A stretch of 64,000 nt of DNA from Sandaracinus amylolyticus (GCF_000737325.1 NZ_CP011125.1:7068001-7132000); one strand, 5' to 3'. Counted from the stretch's first letter, positions 49,903 through 58,833 are shown. Translations and numbers: made by a program. The notes: generated by a model not told the origin, from the letters alone.

Positions 49903-50532
49903 ATGGAGCGCGCGCTCGGGCCGCTCGATCTCCGCACGAACCGCGCGACGCTGATCGGCGCCGAGCCGGGCGCGCTGCTCGCGGGGGCGACGATCCTCCT
50001 CGCGCTGCACGAGCGCGGTGTGCCGATGCATCTCGCGATCGCGTGCGACGATCCCCTCGCCGCGCCGCTCGCGAAGGCGCTCGCGGACCGGGGGCTGCCG
50101 AGTGAGATCACGCGCGCCGACACGCTCGACGGAGCGATCGTGATCGGCGGCGCACGTCTGCTCGACGACGCGCGCGCGGCGAGTGCGGCGCGGATCGCGC
50201 TGGTCGGTCTCGGCGCGGAGGCGTGCGAAGGGATCGATCCCGCGCGCACCCACGCCCGGCTCGCAGCGCTGCTCGCGGAGGGCGCGCTGGTCGATCGCAC
50301 CCCGCTCTTCCCGCTCGACGCGCTGTGCCGCACCTGGCTCGAGCTCGTCGAGGACGTGCACCACGCGCTCGGGCCCGCCGCGCAGCGGCCGATCGTCGAC
50401 GCGATCCGGGCGGCGCTGTTCGGTCGCTGTGGCTCCATCGCGGTGAACCTCGCCGCGCGCGAGCGCCCTGCGCAGGTGTCGCTCGAGACCGCGACGATCG
50501 TGTGGATCGATCCGTCTAGAGCGCGCCGCTGA
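49903..50532 (+). CDS. Hypothetical alpha/beta protein
   Basis: 209 residues, no signal or TM. The sequence alternates strands and helices in a Rossmann-like manner (ATLIGAEPGALLAGATILLALHERG, GAIVIGGARLLDDAR, IALVGLGAEACEG). The C-terminus holds FGRCGSIAVNL and ATIVWID. The family was not recognised. A GGGAGGA ribosome site lies at good distance. Its end overlaps the end of the convergent tandem membrane paralogue by 17 bases. The divergent oligopeptidase gene gives no clue to function. Confidence 0.65.
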   Translation: MERALGPLDLRTNRATLIGAEPGALLAGATILLALHERGVPMHLAIACDDPLAAPLAKALADRGLPSEITRADTLDGAIVIGGARLLDDARAASAARIALVGLGAEACEGIDPARTHARLAALLAEGALVDRTPLFPLDALCRTWLELVEDVHHALGPAAQRPIVDAIRAALFGRCGSIAVNLAARERPAQVSLETATIVWIDPSRARR

Positions 50533-51874
50533 GCGAGACCATCGCGCCGCCGTCGATCGGCGTCACGCGCACGCCTTCGAGCGCGGCGATGCGATACGCG
50601 TGCTCGTGGTCGCCGCCGAGCACCTCCGTCAGCAGGAACGCGAGCGCGAGGCCGCCGACCGAGGTGCCCACGCCGACCATGCCGAAGAGCGAAGGCTCGC
50701 CCTGCGCGATCAGCGCGACGATGCCCGCGACGAGCGTCCCGCTCGCGAAGCCCAGCGTGAGGAGCCAGCCGCGCGCGGCGTCGGCACGAACACCCGCGCC
50801 CGCGACGAGCGCGGCGACGACGACGCCGGCGCCGAGCCCACCGGCGCCCAGCGCGAACGCGGTCGGTCCGTCGGTGCTCGCGGCGTTCGCGACCAGGAGG
50901 CCGAGCGCCGTTCCCCAGAGCCCAGCGGTCTCGACGAAGCGCACGTGCTGGACCGAGGGCGACAGCCCGAGCCCGATCGTTGCGCCGACGAGCACTCCGG
51001 CGAGCCCGCCCGCGAGCGGCACGAACGCGCGCTCCGCCATGCCGCGCCGATCCGAGGAGATCGGCGCGAGCTCGGGATCGAGCGCGCCCCAGAGCAGGAA
51101 GCCGAGCGACATGCCGTAGCGGATCGAGACCGCGAGCGTCGACGCGACGCCGCGGCGGAGCCCGTCGTCCGAGTCGATCCCGACGACGCCGAGCGCGAGC
51201 AGCGACGCGCCTCCGAGCACGCTGAGCGCGTACCAGCCGTCGTCATCGAGCGAGAGCGCGTAGGGGACCCAGAACCCCGCGTATCCACCCAGGATTCCGG
51301 CGCTCACGTAGAGATCGACGAGCTCGCCGTCGCTTCGGCGCGCGGGATCGGGCGGCGGGCGCGGCGCGGCGGACGGAGCGAGCACGACGCGCGTCGCGGG
51401 CGGCTCGAGGCGTCGCCGGAGGATGCTCCGCAGCGCGGTCGCGCGACGCGCGAGCTCGCTCTCGGGATCGACGTTCGCGAGCACGTGCTCGACGCGCCGC
51501 AGCGCGAGCTCGTCGCGCGCGCCCTCCGCGGCGGCGACGAGCGGCGCGAGCACCACGTCGCGCATCAGCGCGTGGATCGTCGGTCCATCGCCGACCTCTC
51601 TGCGGGCGGCCGCGATCACGACCGACGCGCGCGCCTCGAGCCACGAGCCCACCGGGACCCGCTCGCGTGCCCACTCGGCGCGCGCCCATCCGAGGAGCGC
51701 GCGCCCTCGCGCGACGTCGACCTCCGCTGCCTCGACCAAGGGCGCGAGCACGTCGTCGATCACGACGTGCGACGCGTAGGCGTCGGGCGCTGGCGGTGGC
51801 GCCTGCGCCTCCACCGCGGGCGCGACGAGCACGGTGAGCGCGAGCACCGTGCTCCACGATCCACGCGCGATCAG
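50516..51874 (-). CDS. Glycine-rich membrane protein, tandem paralogue B
   Basis: 452 residues if translation begins at CTG 51874. A signal peptide (WSTVLALTVLVAPAVEAQA) is followed by a helical domain (to about 170) and then about eight hydrophobic Gly/Ala-rich segments (for example GGYAGFWVPYALSL, ALSVLGGASLLALGVVGIDSDDGL, YGMSLGFLLWGALDP). The stop of paralogue A lies within the start region, overlapping as CTGA. No ATG or TTG is available nearby, and GTG 51844 would cut into the signal peptide. The two proteins align along most of their length. The function is unknown. Confidence 0.72.
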   Translation of the reverse strand: MIARGSWSTVLALTVLVAPAVEAQAPPPAPDAYASHVVIDDVLAPLVEAAEVDVARGRALLGWARAEWARERVPVGSWLEARASVVIAAARREVGDGPTIHALMRDVVLAPLVAAAEGARDELALRRVEHVLANVDPESELARRATALRSILRRRLEPPATRVVLAPSAAPRPPPDPARRSDGELVDLYVSAGILGGYAGFWVPYALSLDDDGWYALSVLGGASLLALGVVGIDSDDGLRRGVASTLAVSIRYGMSLGFLLWGALDPELAPISSDRRGMAERAFVPLAGGLAGVLVGATIGLGLSPSVQHVRFVETAGLWGTALGLLVANAASTDGPTAFALGAGGLGAGVVVAALVAGAGVRADAARGWLLTLGFASGTLVAGIVALIAQGEPSLFGMVGVGTSVGGLALAFLLTEVLGGDHEHAYRIAALEGVRVTPIDGGAMVSLSGAL

Positions 51875-53451
51875 AACTGACCGCTCAGCGTGAAGACGCC
51901 GCCGCCCTCGGTCGGTCCCGCGCCGATGCGCAGGTCGCGCATCGGATCGAACGCGACGCGCTGCTGCTCGCGACGCTCGCGATCGCGCTCGCGGATCCGC
52001 TCGTCCATTCCGTCGGTGAGGATGAACGCGGTGACGAGCCCCGCGATCGACGTGACCGCCGCGACCGCGCCGAAGATGCGGTAATCGAAGTCGCCGGTGC
52101 CCGCCGCCGCGAGCGCGGGGACGATCGTGCCCGCGCCCGCGCCGATCGCGAAGCCGAGCGTCATGAGCCAGCCACGGCGCGCCGACACGTCCACGCCCGC
52201 GCCCGCCATGATCGACGTCGTGAGCAAGCCGACGCCGAGGCCCGTCGCGGTGATGCCGAAGCCCTGCGACGAGTCCTGCGCCGCCGCGATCGCGCAGAGC
52301 AGACCGAGGCCGGTGCCCCAGATCCCGCTGGTCTCGACGAAGCGCACGTCGTCGGTCGAGGGCGACGTGCCGTAGCCGATCACCGCGCCGAGCAGCCCGC
52401 CGCCGAGCCCGAACGCCATCGGCAGCGCGGTGCGCTCCGCCCAGCCGCCGCGGTTCTCCGGGCCCTCGCAGAACGTGCAGGTCGGATCGGGCGAGGGCAG
52501 GCGCGTCGACGAGAGGACCGGATCGAGCGCGCCCCACATCAGGAAGCCCATCCCGAGCCCGTAGCGGAGGCCCATGCTGATCGACGGGCCCACGCCGGTG
52601 CGCAGGCCGTCGCCCGAGTCGAGCCCGGCGACGAGCAGCGCCATCACGCCGCCACCGGCGAGCATCGAGAGCGAGTACCCGAGGTTCTCGGGCGAGCCGC
52701 CGCTCGACGAGTCGTTCCCCTCGAGCCCGGCCGCGAACGGGATCCAGAAGCCGAGGTACACGCCGTACGCGGCGGCGGTGATGTAGAGCTCGATCGCCTC
52801 GGCGTCGCCGCGCCGCGTGGGGTCGACCGGCTCCTCCGGCCGCGCGTTCGCGAGCTCGGGATCGGTCGCGGGCGCGATCGGCGCGTAGCCCCCGTACGGC
52901 GCGACCACCGCGGGCTGACCGGCCGGCGCGGTCGGCACCGTGACCGCCGGCGCGCTCGCGCCCTGCACGATCAGCTGCGACGCGGCGGCGCGCAGCGCCT
53001 GCGCACGCCGCGCGAGCTCACCGGCCGCAGGCACGCGCGCGAGCGCGAAGTCGAGGCGCGCGATCGCGAGCGCGTGCGAGCCGCGCTGGGTGTCCTGCTC
53101 GGCCTGCACGACCAGCGGCTCGACGAGCACCTCCGGCGACGTCGGCTCGACCGCGGTGGCTCCCAGCGCCTGCTGCGCGACCAGGCGCACGCCCTCCGCG
53201 CGCACCCGCAGGGTCGACGACGCGGGGAGCGTCTCGAGGACCACCTGGGCGCGCGCCCAGGCGAGCCCAGGGCGCCCCTGGGCGGCGTCCGTCTCGGCGG
53301 CCGCGAGCAGCGGCAGCACGACGTCGTCGAGGGCGACCGTGAGCGCGTAGGTGCCGGGCGGCGCAGGCGCTGGATCCTGCGCGGCGGCGACGGAGGCCGA
53401 GAGCGAGAGCGAGAGCACCAGCGAGAACGAGAGGAACGAACGTGAGGCCAT
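51871..53451 (-). CDS. Glycine-rich membrane protein, tandem paralogue A
   Basis: 526 residues. A clear signal peptide (FLSFSLVLSLSLSASVAAAQ, cleavage after AAAQ) precedes a helical domain (about 30-170), a Pro/Ala linker and a membrane region of about eight Gly/Ala-rich helices. Shared landmarks with paralogue B are GFWIPFAAGL, AGLDSGDGLRTGV, RYGLGMGFLMWGALDP, VRFVETSGIWGTGLGLL and GWLMTLGFA. A Glu/Arg cytoplasmic-like loop lies near the C-terminus. The function is unknown; an envelope scaffold or lipid-handling role would be speculation. The upstream region holds inverted repeats. Confidence 0.75.
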   Translation of the reverse strand: MASRSFLSFSLVLSLSLSASVAAAQDPAPAPPGTYALTVALDDVVLPLLAAAETDAAQGRPGLAWARAQVVLETLPASSTLRVRAEGVRLVAQQALGATAVEPTSPEVLVEPLVVQAEQDTQRGSHALAIARLDFALARVPAAGELARRAQALRAAASQLIVQGASAPAVTVPTAPAGQPAVVAPYGGYAPIAPATDPELANARPEEPVDPTRRGDAEAIELYITAAAYGVYLGFWIPFAAGLEGNDSSSGGSPENLGYSLSMLAGGGVMALLVAGLDSGDGLRTGVGPSISMGLRYGLGMGFLMWGALDPVLSSTRLPSPDPTCTFCEGPENRGGWAERTALPMAFGLGGGLLGAVIGYGTSPSTDDVRFVETSGIWGTGLGLLCAIAAAQDSSQGFGITATGLGVGLLTTSIMAGAGVDVSARRGWLMTLGFAIGAGAGTIVPALAAAGTGDFDYRIFGAVAAVTSIAGLVTAFILTDGMDERIRERDRERREQQRVAFDPMRDLRIGAGPTEGGGVFTLSGQF

Positions 53452-53484
53452 ATGCAGCGGCCGCGTTCAGCACCTTCCGTGCCT

Positions 53485-53552
53485 CGCGTTTTCACGCGCG
53501 AAACGCGGCCCGAGCGCCAGCGTGTGCCAAACGCAGCACACTCCGCGTGAAA
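53485..53552. promoter_or_regulatory. Inverted repeats before tandem membrane paralogues
   Basis: CGCGTTT (53485-53491) and AAACGCG (53501-53507) form one dyad. A further pair, TTTCACGCG (53490-53498) and CGCGTGAAA (53544-53552), lies 45 bp apart in inverted orientation. The 138-bp gap between hemC and paralogue A holds no gene. These may be operator half-sites for the tandem genes or a terminator hairpin after hemC. Confidence 0.4.
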
Positions 53553-53589
53553 CCGGCACCACGCTCGACGGCTCGGGCGCCGCGCCGGC

Positions 53590-54576
53590 TCAGTTCGGCT
53601 TCGAGTAGAGGTGCACGTACGGATCGCTGGACGCGCGCGCCTCGTCGATCAGCGCGCGCGCGCCCTGCTCGAGCAGCGAGTCCGCGAGCGCGCGCCCCAT
53701 CTCGCGTGCCTTCGCGATCGCCTGCTCGGTCGCGGTGACGTCGACCCAGTCGTGCATGCCGCCGCGCACCACGTGCGAGCCGTCGATCGCGCCGACCATC
53801 GCGTCGATCTGCAGCGAGCCGCCCTCGATGCGCGCGTGCGCGGCGAGCGGCGTGGTGCAGCTGCCGTGCAGCGCGACGAGGAACGCGCGCTCCGCCTCCA
53901 CCGCGACGCGCGTCGGGCCGTGCTCGAGGGTCGCGAGCAGCGCGCGCGAGCGCGCGTCGTCGGCGCGCCCCTCGATGCCCAGCGCGCCCTGCCCCACCGC
54001 GGGGATCGAGTGCTCGACCGAGAGCACCTCGAGCTTGCGATCCTGCGCGAGCCCGAGCCGGCGCAGCCCCGCGTTCGCGAGCACGATCGCGCCGTACTCG
54101 CCGTCGTCGAGCTTGCGCAGCCGCGTGCCGACGTTGCCGCGCAGCACCGCGAACGCGACGTCGTTGCGCGCCGCGTGGAGCTGCACCGCGCGCCGCAGCG
54201 ACGAGGTGCCCACGCGCGTGCCCGCCGCGAGATCGAAGAAGCCCTCGCCGCTCTTCGTGATCACCACGTCGTGCGGATCTTCGCGCTCGGGCACGCAGAT
54301 CAGCTCCATGCCCGCGGCGAGCTTCTCGGGCACGTCCTTCATCGAGTGGACCGCGATGTCGGCGCGCCCGTCCTCGAGCGCCTGCTCGACCTCGGTCACG
54401 AAGAGCCCCTTGCCGCCGACCTTCGCGAGCGGCACGTCGAGCACCCGATCGCCCTGCGTGACGAGCTGCACCTCCTCGATCTCGATCCCGGGCGACGCGG
54501 CGCGGATCCGCTCCGCGACCCAGCGCGTCTGCGCGAGCGCGAGGGGCGAGCGACGGGTGGCGATGCGGAGCTTCAT
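53590..54576 (-). CDS. hemC: Hydroxymethylbilane synthase (porphobilinogen deaminase)
   Basis: 328 residues, cytoplasmic, third committed step of tetrapyrrole synthesis. It joins four porphobilinogen units. Motifs: the N-terminal MKLRIATRRSPLALAQTRWVAERI, the active-site Asp in HSMKDVPE, the RG-rich GTRVGTSSLRR, and the cofactor-binding Cys (about 238) in LHGSCTTPLA. The length is typical. The ATG at 54576 lacks a strong ribosome site. In many bacteria hemC follows hemA; here a SIMPL gene on the other strand and a lipoprotein gene separate hemC from hemA. Confidence 0.96.
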   Translation of the reverse strand: MKLRIATRRSPLALAQTRWVAERIRAASPGIEIEEVQLVTQGDRVLDVPLAKVGGKGLFVTEVEQALEDGRADIAVHSMKDVPEKLAAGMELICVPEREDPHDVVITKSGEGFFDLAAGTRVGTSSLRRAVQLHAARNDVAFAVLRGNVGTRLRKLDDGEYGAIVLANAGLRRLGLAQDRKLEVLSVEHSIPAVGQGALGIEGRADDARSRALLATLEHGPTRVAVEAERAFLVALHGSCTTPLAAHARIEGGSLQIDAMVGAIDGSHVVRGGMHDWVDVTATEQAIAKAREMGRALADSLLEQGARALIDEARASSDPYVHLYSKPN

Positions 54577-54640
54577 CGCGCCGGAATGTGCCTTGATTCG
54601 CGCCTTGGATCGAGCGCTCTCGTACCCATGTCGGGCGCCC

Positions 54641-55351
54641 ATGAAACGCCTCATGGGGATCGCGGCGCTGCTCGGGCTCGCCGCGTGTGCGCATCCAGGC
54701 GCAGGTGGCACGACGTTGGTGCGCGACGACGTCGGCATCCAGGTCACGGGTCAGGGCGACTCCGAGGCGCGCCCCGACCTCGCGGTCGTGCGCGTGGGCA
54801 TCGAGTCGCGCCGTCCGAGCGTCGCCGAGGCGCGCGAGTCCGCGGCCCAGGCGACGAGCGCGATGATCGCCGCGCTGCGCGGCGCGGGCATCCCCGAGGA
54901 TCGCACCCAGACCGCGAGCCTCTCCATCACGCCCGAGTACGAGTACACCGAGCAGGGCCAGCGCCTGCTCGGCTACACGGCGCGCAACCAGCTCGAGGTG
55001 CGCATCGCCGAGATCGATCGCGCGGGCGAGGTGATCGACGCGGCGGTCGGCGCGGGCGGCGATCAGGCGCGGCTCGAGAGCGTCACGCTCGAGGTCACCG
55101 ACCCGAGCGCAGCGCGCGCCGAGGCGCGACGCGAGGCGATGGACGCCGCGCGGCGCGACGCGTCGCAGCTCGCGGAGCTCGCGGGCGTGGAGCTCGGCGC
55201 GCCGATCGCGATCGAGGAGACGATCGCCGACGAAGGCCCGCGCCCGTTCGCCGCGCGCATGGAGGCCGCGGATGCGATGACGACGACCCCGGTCCAGCCG
55301 GACACGACTCGCATCCGCGTGCACGTCCGCGTTCGCTACGCGGTGCAGTGA
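54641..55351 (+). CDS. SIMPL-domain (DUF541) lipoprotein
   Basis: 236 residues. The signal peptide ends in GLAAC (lipobox, about residue 16). The SIMPL/DUF541 fold is visible: VTGQGDSEARPDLAVVRVGIESRR, EARESAAQATSAMIAAL, IPEDRTQTASLSITPEYEY, LLGYTARNQLEVRI, and DAARRDASQLAELAGVELG. Family members (BP26, YggE-like) form periplasmic ring channels or protect against oxidative stress. It is divergent from hemC and inserted between heme genes. No regulator site was recognised beyond a weak TACCCA. Confidence 0.88.
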   Translation: MKRLMGIAALLGLAACAHPGAGGTTLVRDDVGIQVTGQGDSEARPDLAVVRVGIESRRPSVAEARESAAQATSAMIAALRGAGIPEDRTQTASLSITPEYEYTEQGQRLLGYTARNQLEVRIAEIDRAGEVIDAAVGAGGDQARLESVTLEVTDPSAARAEARREAMDAARRDASQLAELAGVELGAPIAIEETIADEGPRPFAARMEAADAMTTTPVQPDTTRIRVHVRVRYAVQ

Positions 55352-55355
55352 GCGA

Positions 55356-55994
55356 TCACTGCGCCGCGGCCGCGGTCTCTTCCGGCTCGTCGCGCTCGGG
55401 CGAGAACGCCGGGAGATCCGCGTCGACGATCAGCGGGGTCGCGACCGACTGCGAGAAGCGCAGCGTCTGCTCGAGCCCCTCGGCGCCCGGCGGCATGCCC
55501 ACCACGACGACCGACACGAGATCGTAGCGGCCGCTCTCGTCGAGCGCGCAGGGCAGCACGTGGTTGATCGCGTAGCCCTGGCCCGGCTGGAGCTCGAGCA
55601 TCGACGCGGTCACGAGCTCGAGCTCGCCCTCGTCGCAGCCGTGGACCAGCAGGCCGTTCTGGTAGACCGACGCGTGCACCCAGACGCGCTCGAGCGTGAT
55701 CGGATCGGCGCTCGAGTTGTGCATCTCGAGGCGCACGACGTAGCCGTTGACGTGATCCTCGTCGATCACGCCCACCGGCGACGCCGCGAACGCGCGCAGC
55801 GCGACGTCCTCGGCGCGCGCAGGGCGCGTCGCGCCCGGCACCGGCGAGCGCGAGACCGGTTGGGCCCTCGCCTCGCCCCCCGGCGCGTCCGCCTTGCCCG
55901 CGCTCGTGCGCGCGGTGTTCGCGCTCCCACTGCCGCACCCGGAGAGCGCGGCCACCAACGCCGCCGCGACGAGCGGCGCAGACCCCTTGCGCAT
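55356..55994 (-). CDS. Lipoprotein with FixG/Ig-like domain
   Basis: 212 residues. The signal peptide ends in LSGC, with a Ser/Ala/Gly linker to about 60. The rest is one beta-rich domain (VVRLEMHNSSADPITLERVWVHASVYQNG, YAINHVLPCALDESGRYDLVSVVVVGMP). The two Cys residues could form a disulfide and the pattern fits an Ig-like or DUF-type periplasmic domain. A strong ribosome site (GGAGG) precedes the ATG. It is downstream of hemA on the same strand (103-bp gap) and convergent with the SIMPL gene. The function is unknown. Confidence 0.7.
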   Translation of the reverse strand: MRKGSAPLVAAALVAALSGCGSGSANTARTSAGKADAPGGEARAQPVSRSPVPGATRPARAEDVALRAFAASPVGVIDEDHVNGYVVRLEMHNSSADPITLERVWVHASVYQNGLLVHGCDEGELELVTASMLELQPGQGYAINHVLPCALDESGRYDLVSVVVVGMPPGAEGLEQTLRFSQSVATPLIVDADLPAFSPERDEPEETAAAAQ

Positions 55995-56097
55995 GTTGCT
56001 GCCTCCTATGCAGGCGCAAATGGGCCCGTGTACGACACCGCCAAGCGTGGTCGTCCGCCTCGCGACGGTGCGCCACGAGCCGCGGAGATCGCGAGGC

Positions 56098-57444
56098 TCA
56101 GGTACCCGACTTCTTCGCCGCGACGTTCGCGGGGGGCGGCTCGGAAGGCAGCGCCGGGGCGATGCGCGACACGCTCGCGCCCTCGGCGGCGGCCTCCTCG
56201 ACCGGGAAGAGTCGGCGCACCACGGCGAGCACCTGACCGTCGCCCGCCTCGGCCGCCTTCTTCAGCTCGGTCAGCGGCTGGTGCAGCAGCTTGTTCGTCG
56301 CCGCGTCGAGCATCTTCTCGAGCGCGGCGCGATCACGCGCCGCATCGCCGGACAGGCGCGGCATCGTGCGCTCGAGCTCGGCCGCGAGGACCTCGCGCAC
56401 GTGGCGTCGCATGCCGACGATGATCGGCTTGAGATCGAGCTGCTTGCGCCACTCCTCGAAGGTGCGCGCCTCGACGTCGACGATGCGCTCCGCGGCCTCG
56501 GCCTCGCGCTTGCGCGCCGTGAGGTTCTCCTGCGCGACCTTCTGCAGGTCGTCGACGTCGTAGACGAACACGTTCTCCATGTCACCGACACGCGGATCGA
56601 CGTTGCGCGGCACCGCGATGTCGATGAGGAAGAGCGGGCGGTACTTCCGGGCGCGCACGACCTCCTTCATCAGGTCGGTCGTGACCACGAAGCGATCGCT
56701 CGACGTGCTCGCGATCGCGACGTCGGCGAGCGCGAGCTCGCCCGGCAGCTCCGAGAGCGAGCGCGGCTCTCCGTCGCACGCCTTCGCGAGCTCGAGCGCG
56801 CGCTCGCGGCTGCGGTTGAGCACGAAGAGCTTCGCGCCCTGCTTGCGCAGGTGCTTCGCCGCGGACTCGCCCATCTTGCCCGCGCCGATCAGCAGCACGC
56901 GCTTGCCGCTCAGGTCGCCGAAGATCTTCTTCGCGAGGTCGGTCGCGATCGAGCTGACGCTCACCGAGCCCGACGCGATGCCGGTCTCGGTGCGCACGCG
57001 CTTCGCGACCGCGAACGCCTTCGCGAAGCAGCGATCGAGCAGGCCGCCGATCACGCCCGCCTCGGTCGCGGCGGCGTAGGCCTCCTTGAACTGACCGAGG
57101 ATCTGCGGCTCGCCGACGACCATCGAGTCGAGGCTCGACGCGACGCGGAACGCGTGACGCACCGCCTCCGCGCCGGAGCGCTCGTAGAGGTGCGGATCGA
57201 GCGCGCCCTCGGGCATCCGCGCCGCGAGCACCTCGCGCGCGCGGCGCGCGCCCGTCGAGTCCGCCGCGACGCCGTAGACCTCGACGCGGTTGCACGTCGA
57301 GATCATCACCGCCTCGGCGAGGTGCGCGCGCTCGGCGAGCTCCTTCACGTGCTTCGGCAGCTCGCCGCTCGGCACCGCGAGCTTCTCGCGCAGCTCGACC
57401 GGCGAGCTGCGGTGCGAGAGCCCGATGACGAAGATCTCCGCCAT
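56098..57444 (-). CDS. hemA: Glutamyl-tRNA reductase
   Basis: 448 residues, cytoplasmic. It reduces Glu-tRNA to glutamate-1-semialdehyde, the entry step of C5 tetrapyrrole synthesis. Motifs: IGLSHRSSPVELREK, the catalytic Cys at about 50 in MISTCNRVEVYG, the NADPH site VLLIGAGKMGESAAKHL and the dimerisation C-terminal helix. The ATG overlaps the stop of the CcsA-like gene by one base (TGATG), the usual hemX-hemA arrangement. The length is normal apart from a short Pro/Ala tail. Confidence 0.96.
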   Translation of the reverse strand: MAEIFVIGLSHRSSPVELREKLAVPSGELPKHVKELAERAHLAEAVMISTCNRVEVYGVAADSTGARRAREVLAARMPEGALDPHLYERSGAEAVRHAFRVASSLDSMVVGEPQILGQFKEAYAAATEAGVIGGLLDRCFAKAFAVAKRVRTETGIASGSVSVSSIATDLAKKIFGDLSGKRVLLIGAGKMGESAAKHLRKQGAKLFVLNRSRERALELAKACDGEPRSLSELPGELALADVAIASTSSDRFVVTTDLMKEVVRARKYRPLFLIDIAVPRNVDPRVGDMENVFVYDVDDLQKVAQENLTARKREAEAAERIVDVEARTFEEWRKQLDLKPIIVGMRRHVREVLAAELERTMPRLSGDAARDRAALEKMLDAATNKLLHQPLTELKKAAEAGDGQVLAVVRRLFPVEEAAAEGASVSRIAPALPSEPPPANVAAKKSGT

Positions 57445-58250
57445 CAGCCCGCCTCGCCGCGCAGCATGTAGCCGACGAGCACGACGCAGGCGCAGAGGAA
57501 GCCCATCATCGTGCCGATCGCGGCGCGCCTCCCGCGCCAGCCCACCGCGACGCGCAGCAGCAGCACGCCCGCGAAGAGCAGCCACGCGAGCACGCCGATC
57601 GTCTGCGTCGCGCCGATCGTCGGCGCGCTCGGATCGAGGCGGACCGCCCAGAACGTGCCGGTGATCACGCCGCCCGTGAAGAACACGAAGCCGAGCACCA
57701 CGAGGCGGAACGAGAGCTGATCGAGCACGTCGAGCGGAGGCAGGCGCTGATAGAGCCCGCCGAGGTTCTTGCGGCGGAGCTGGCGCTCCTGGAGCACGTA
57801 CGCGAGGGCCGCCGCGAACGCGAGCGCGAAGCCGACGAGCCCGAGCACGTTGCTGACCACGTGGAGCGGGAGGATCGCCGAGCGCATCCCCTCGCCCACC
57901 ACCGCGACGCCGCGCCGGAACCCCGCGCCGAGGAACAGCAGCAGCGTGACCGGCGTGATGAACGCGCCGAGCACGAGCAGGCGCGGCTTGCCGCGCACCG
58001 TCGCGAGATACCCGAGCACCACGAGCAGCGACGCGACCGCGAGCGCCTGGTGGATGTCGGCGATCGGCACGTTCCCCGCCGCGAGGAAGTCGACCGCCAG
58101 GAACGCGAGGTGCGAGACGACCGCGACCCCGAGGAGCGCGGTGCCGCCGCGCGCCAGCTGCTGTCCGTCGCGCGCGAGGAACGCGAGGTAGAGCGACCCC
58201 GCCAGCAGGTAGAGGACGGCGGTGATCGCGAAGAGGATCGTCAGCGTCAT
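57444..58250 (-). CDS. CcsA/HemX-like cytochrome c assembly membrane protein
   Basis: 268 residues with about eight TM helices. It has the CcsA/HemX architecture: a His in AVVSHLAFLAVDF, a tryptophan-poor WWD-like segment and a His in LPLHVVSNVLGLVGFALAFAAALAYVLQERQLRRK. The protein family carries heme across the membrane for cytochrome c assembly (CcsA) or stabilises glutamyl-tRNA reductase (HemX). The stop shares one base with the hemA start (TGATG), so coupled translation with hemA is expected and a HemX-like role is likely. Confidence 0.85.
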   Translation of the reverse strand: MTLTILFAITAVLYLLAGSLYLAFLARDGQQLARGGTALLGVAVVSHLAFLAVDFLAAGNVPIADIHQALAVASLLVVLGYLATVRGKPRLLVLGAFITPVTLLLFLGAGFRRGVAVVGEGMRSAILPLHVVSNVLGLVGFALAFAAALAYVLQERQLRRKNLGGLYQRLPPLDVLDQLSFRLVVLGFVFFTGGVITGTFWAVRLDPSAPTIGATQTIGVLAWLLFAGVLLLRVAVGWRGRRAAIGTMMGFLCACVVLVGYMLRGEAG

Positions 58251-58314
58251 CGTCGTTCGCTCGTTCCCGCGGGGAGAGAAGAAGCTGCAGCCGAGATCGG
58301 CGAACGTCGAGCGC

Positions 58315-58755
58315 TCACGTCCCGCGCGACGCGAGGAAGAAGCGGGCGAGCAGGTCGAGCTCACCCTCGCGCGCGGGGTCGCCGGTGATGCTGCGCATCG
58401 CGGCGGCGAGCGTGTCGCCGGTGTTCGCGGCGCCCGCGTCCGCGGTCGAGCCGTCGAGGATCGGGTCCCCGACGAAGCCCTCGACGACGTTGTAGGCGTG
58501 GTCCCCGAGGATCACCGAGCCCGACGCGTACTCCCCGCCGACGGTCTGGATCTGCTCGAGATCCTTGACCTTTCCGATGAGGTCCGAGGGATCTCCGGCG
58601 CCCGTGACCTCTTCGAGGAAGAGCACCGCGGTCTTGAGGTTGAACCGGTTGCCGTCGTTCTTGGTGGTCATCACCTCGCCGTCGACGTCGACGAGCTCCT
58701 CGGAGAGCCACTGATCGAGCTTCGACTGCGAGACGAAGAGCCGGTTGAGGCCCAT
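58315..58755 (-). CDS. Myxobacterial conserved protein, unknown function
   Basis: 146 residues, soluble. The sequence KLDQWLSEELVDVDGEVMTTKNDGNRFNLKTAVLFLEEVTGAGDPSDLIGKVKDL looks like a conserved alpha/beta protein. A flexible Gly/Asp-rich region (about 105-122) follows. The family was not recognised. A TACCTT box lies 7 bp before the ATG. It is divergent from the exported TPR-like gene and lies 64 bp upstream of the CcsA-like gene on the same strand. Confidence 0.68.
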   Translation of the reverse strand: MGLNRLFVSQSKLDQWLSEELVDVDGEVMTTKNDGNRFNLKTAVLFLEEVTGAGDPSDLIGKVKDLEQIQTVGGEYASGSVILGDHAYNVVEGFVGDPILDGSTADAGAANTGDTLAAAMRSITGDPAREGELDLLARFFLASRGT

Positions 58756-58762
58756 GCGCGCG

Positions 58763-58768
58763 AAGGTA
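58763..58768 (-). promoter_or_regulatory. TACCTT -10-like box, leaderless spacing
   Basis: On the minus strand TACCTT ends 7 bp before ATG 58755. Confidence 0.45.
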
Positions 58769-58820
58769 CCACGGAACTCCGGACCGAGCCTCGCGCGTGA
58801 AATGCGCCTCTCGGATCTGA

Positions 58821-58826
58821 TAGGGT
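58821..58826 (+). promoter_or_regulatory. TAGGGT -10-like box, leaderless spacing
   Basis: TAGGGT ends 7 bp before ATG 58834. The two divergent genes here therefore carry the same short spacing. Confidence 0.45.
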
Positions 58827-58833
58827 CCGCCGC

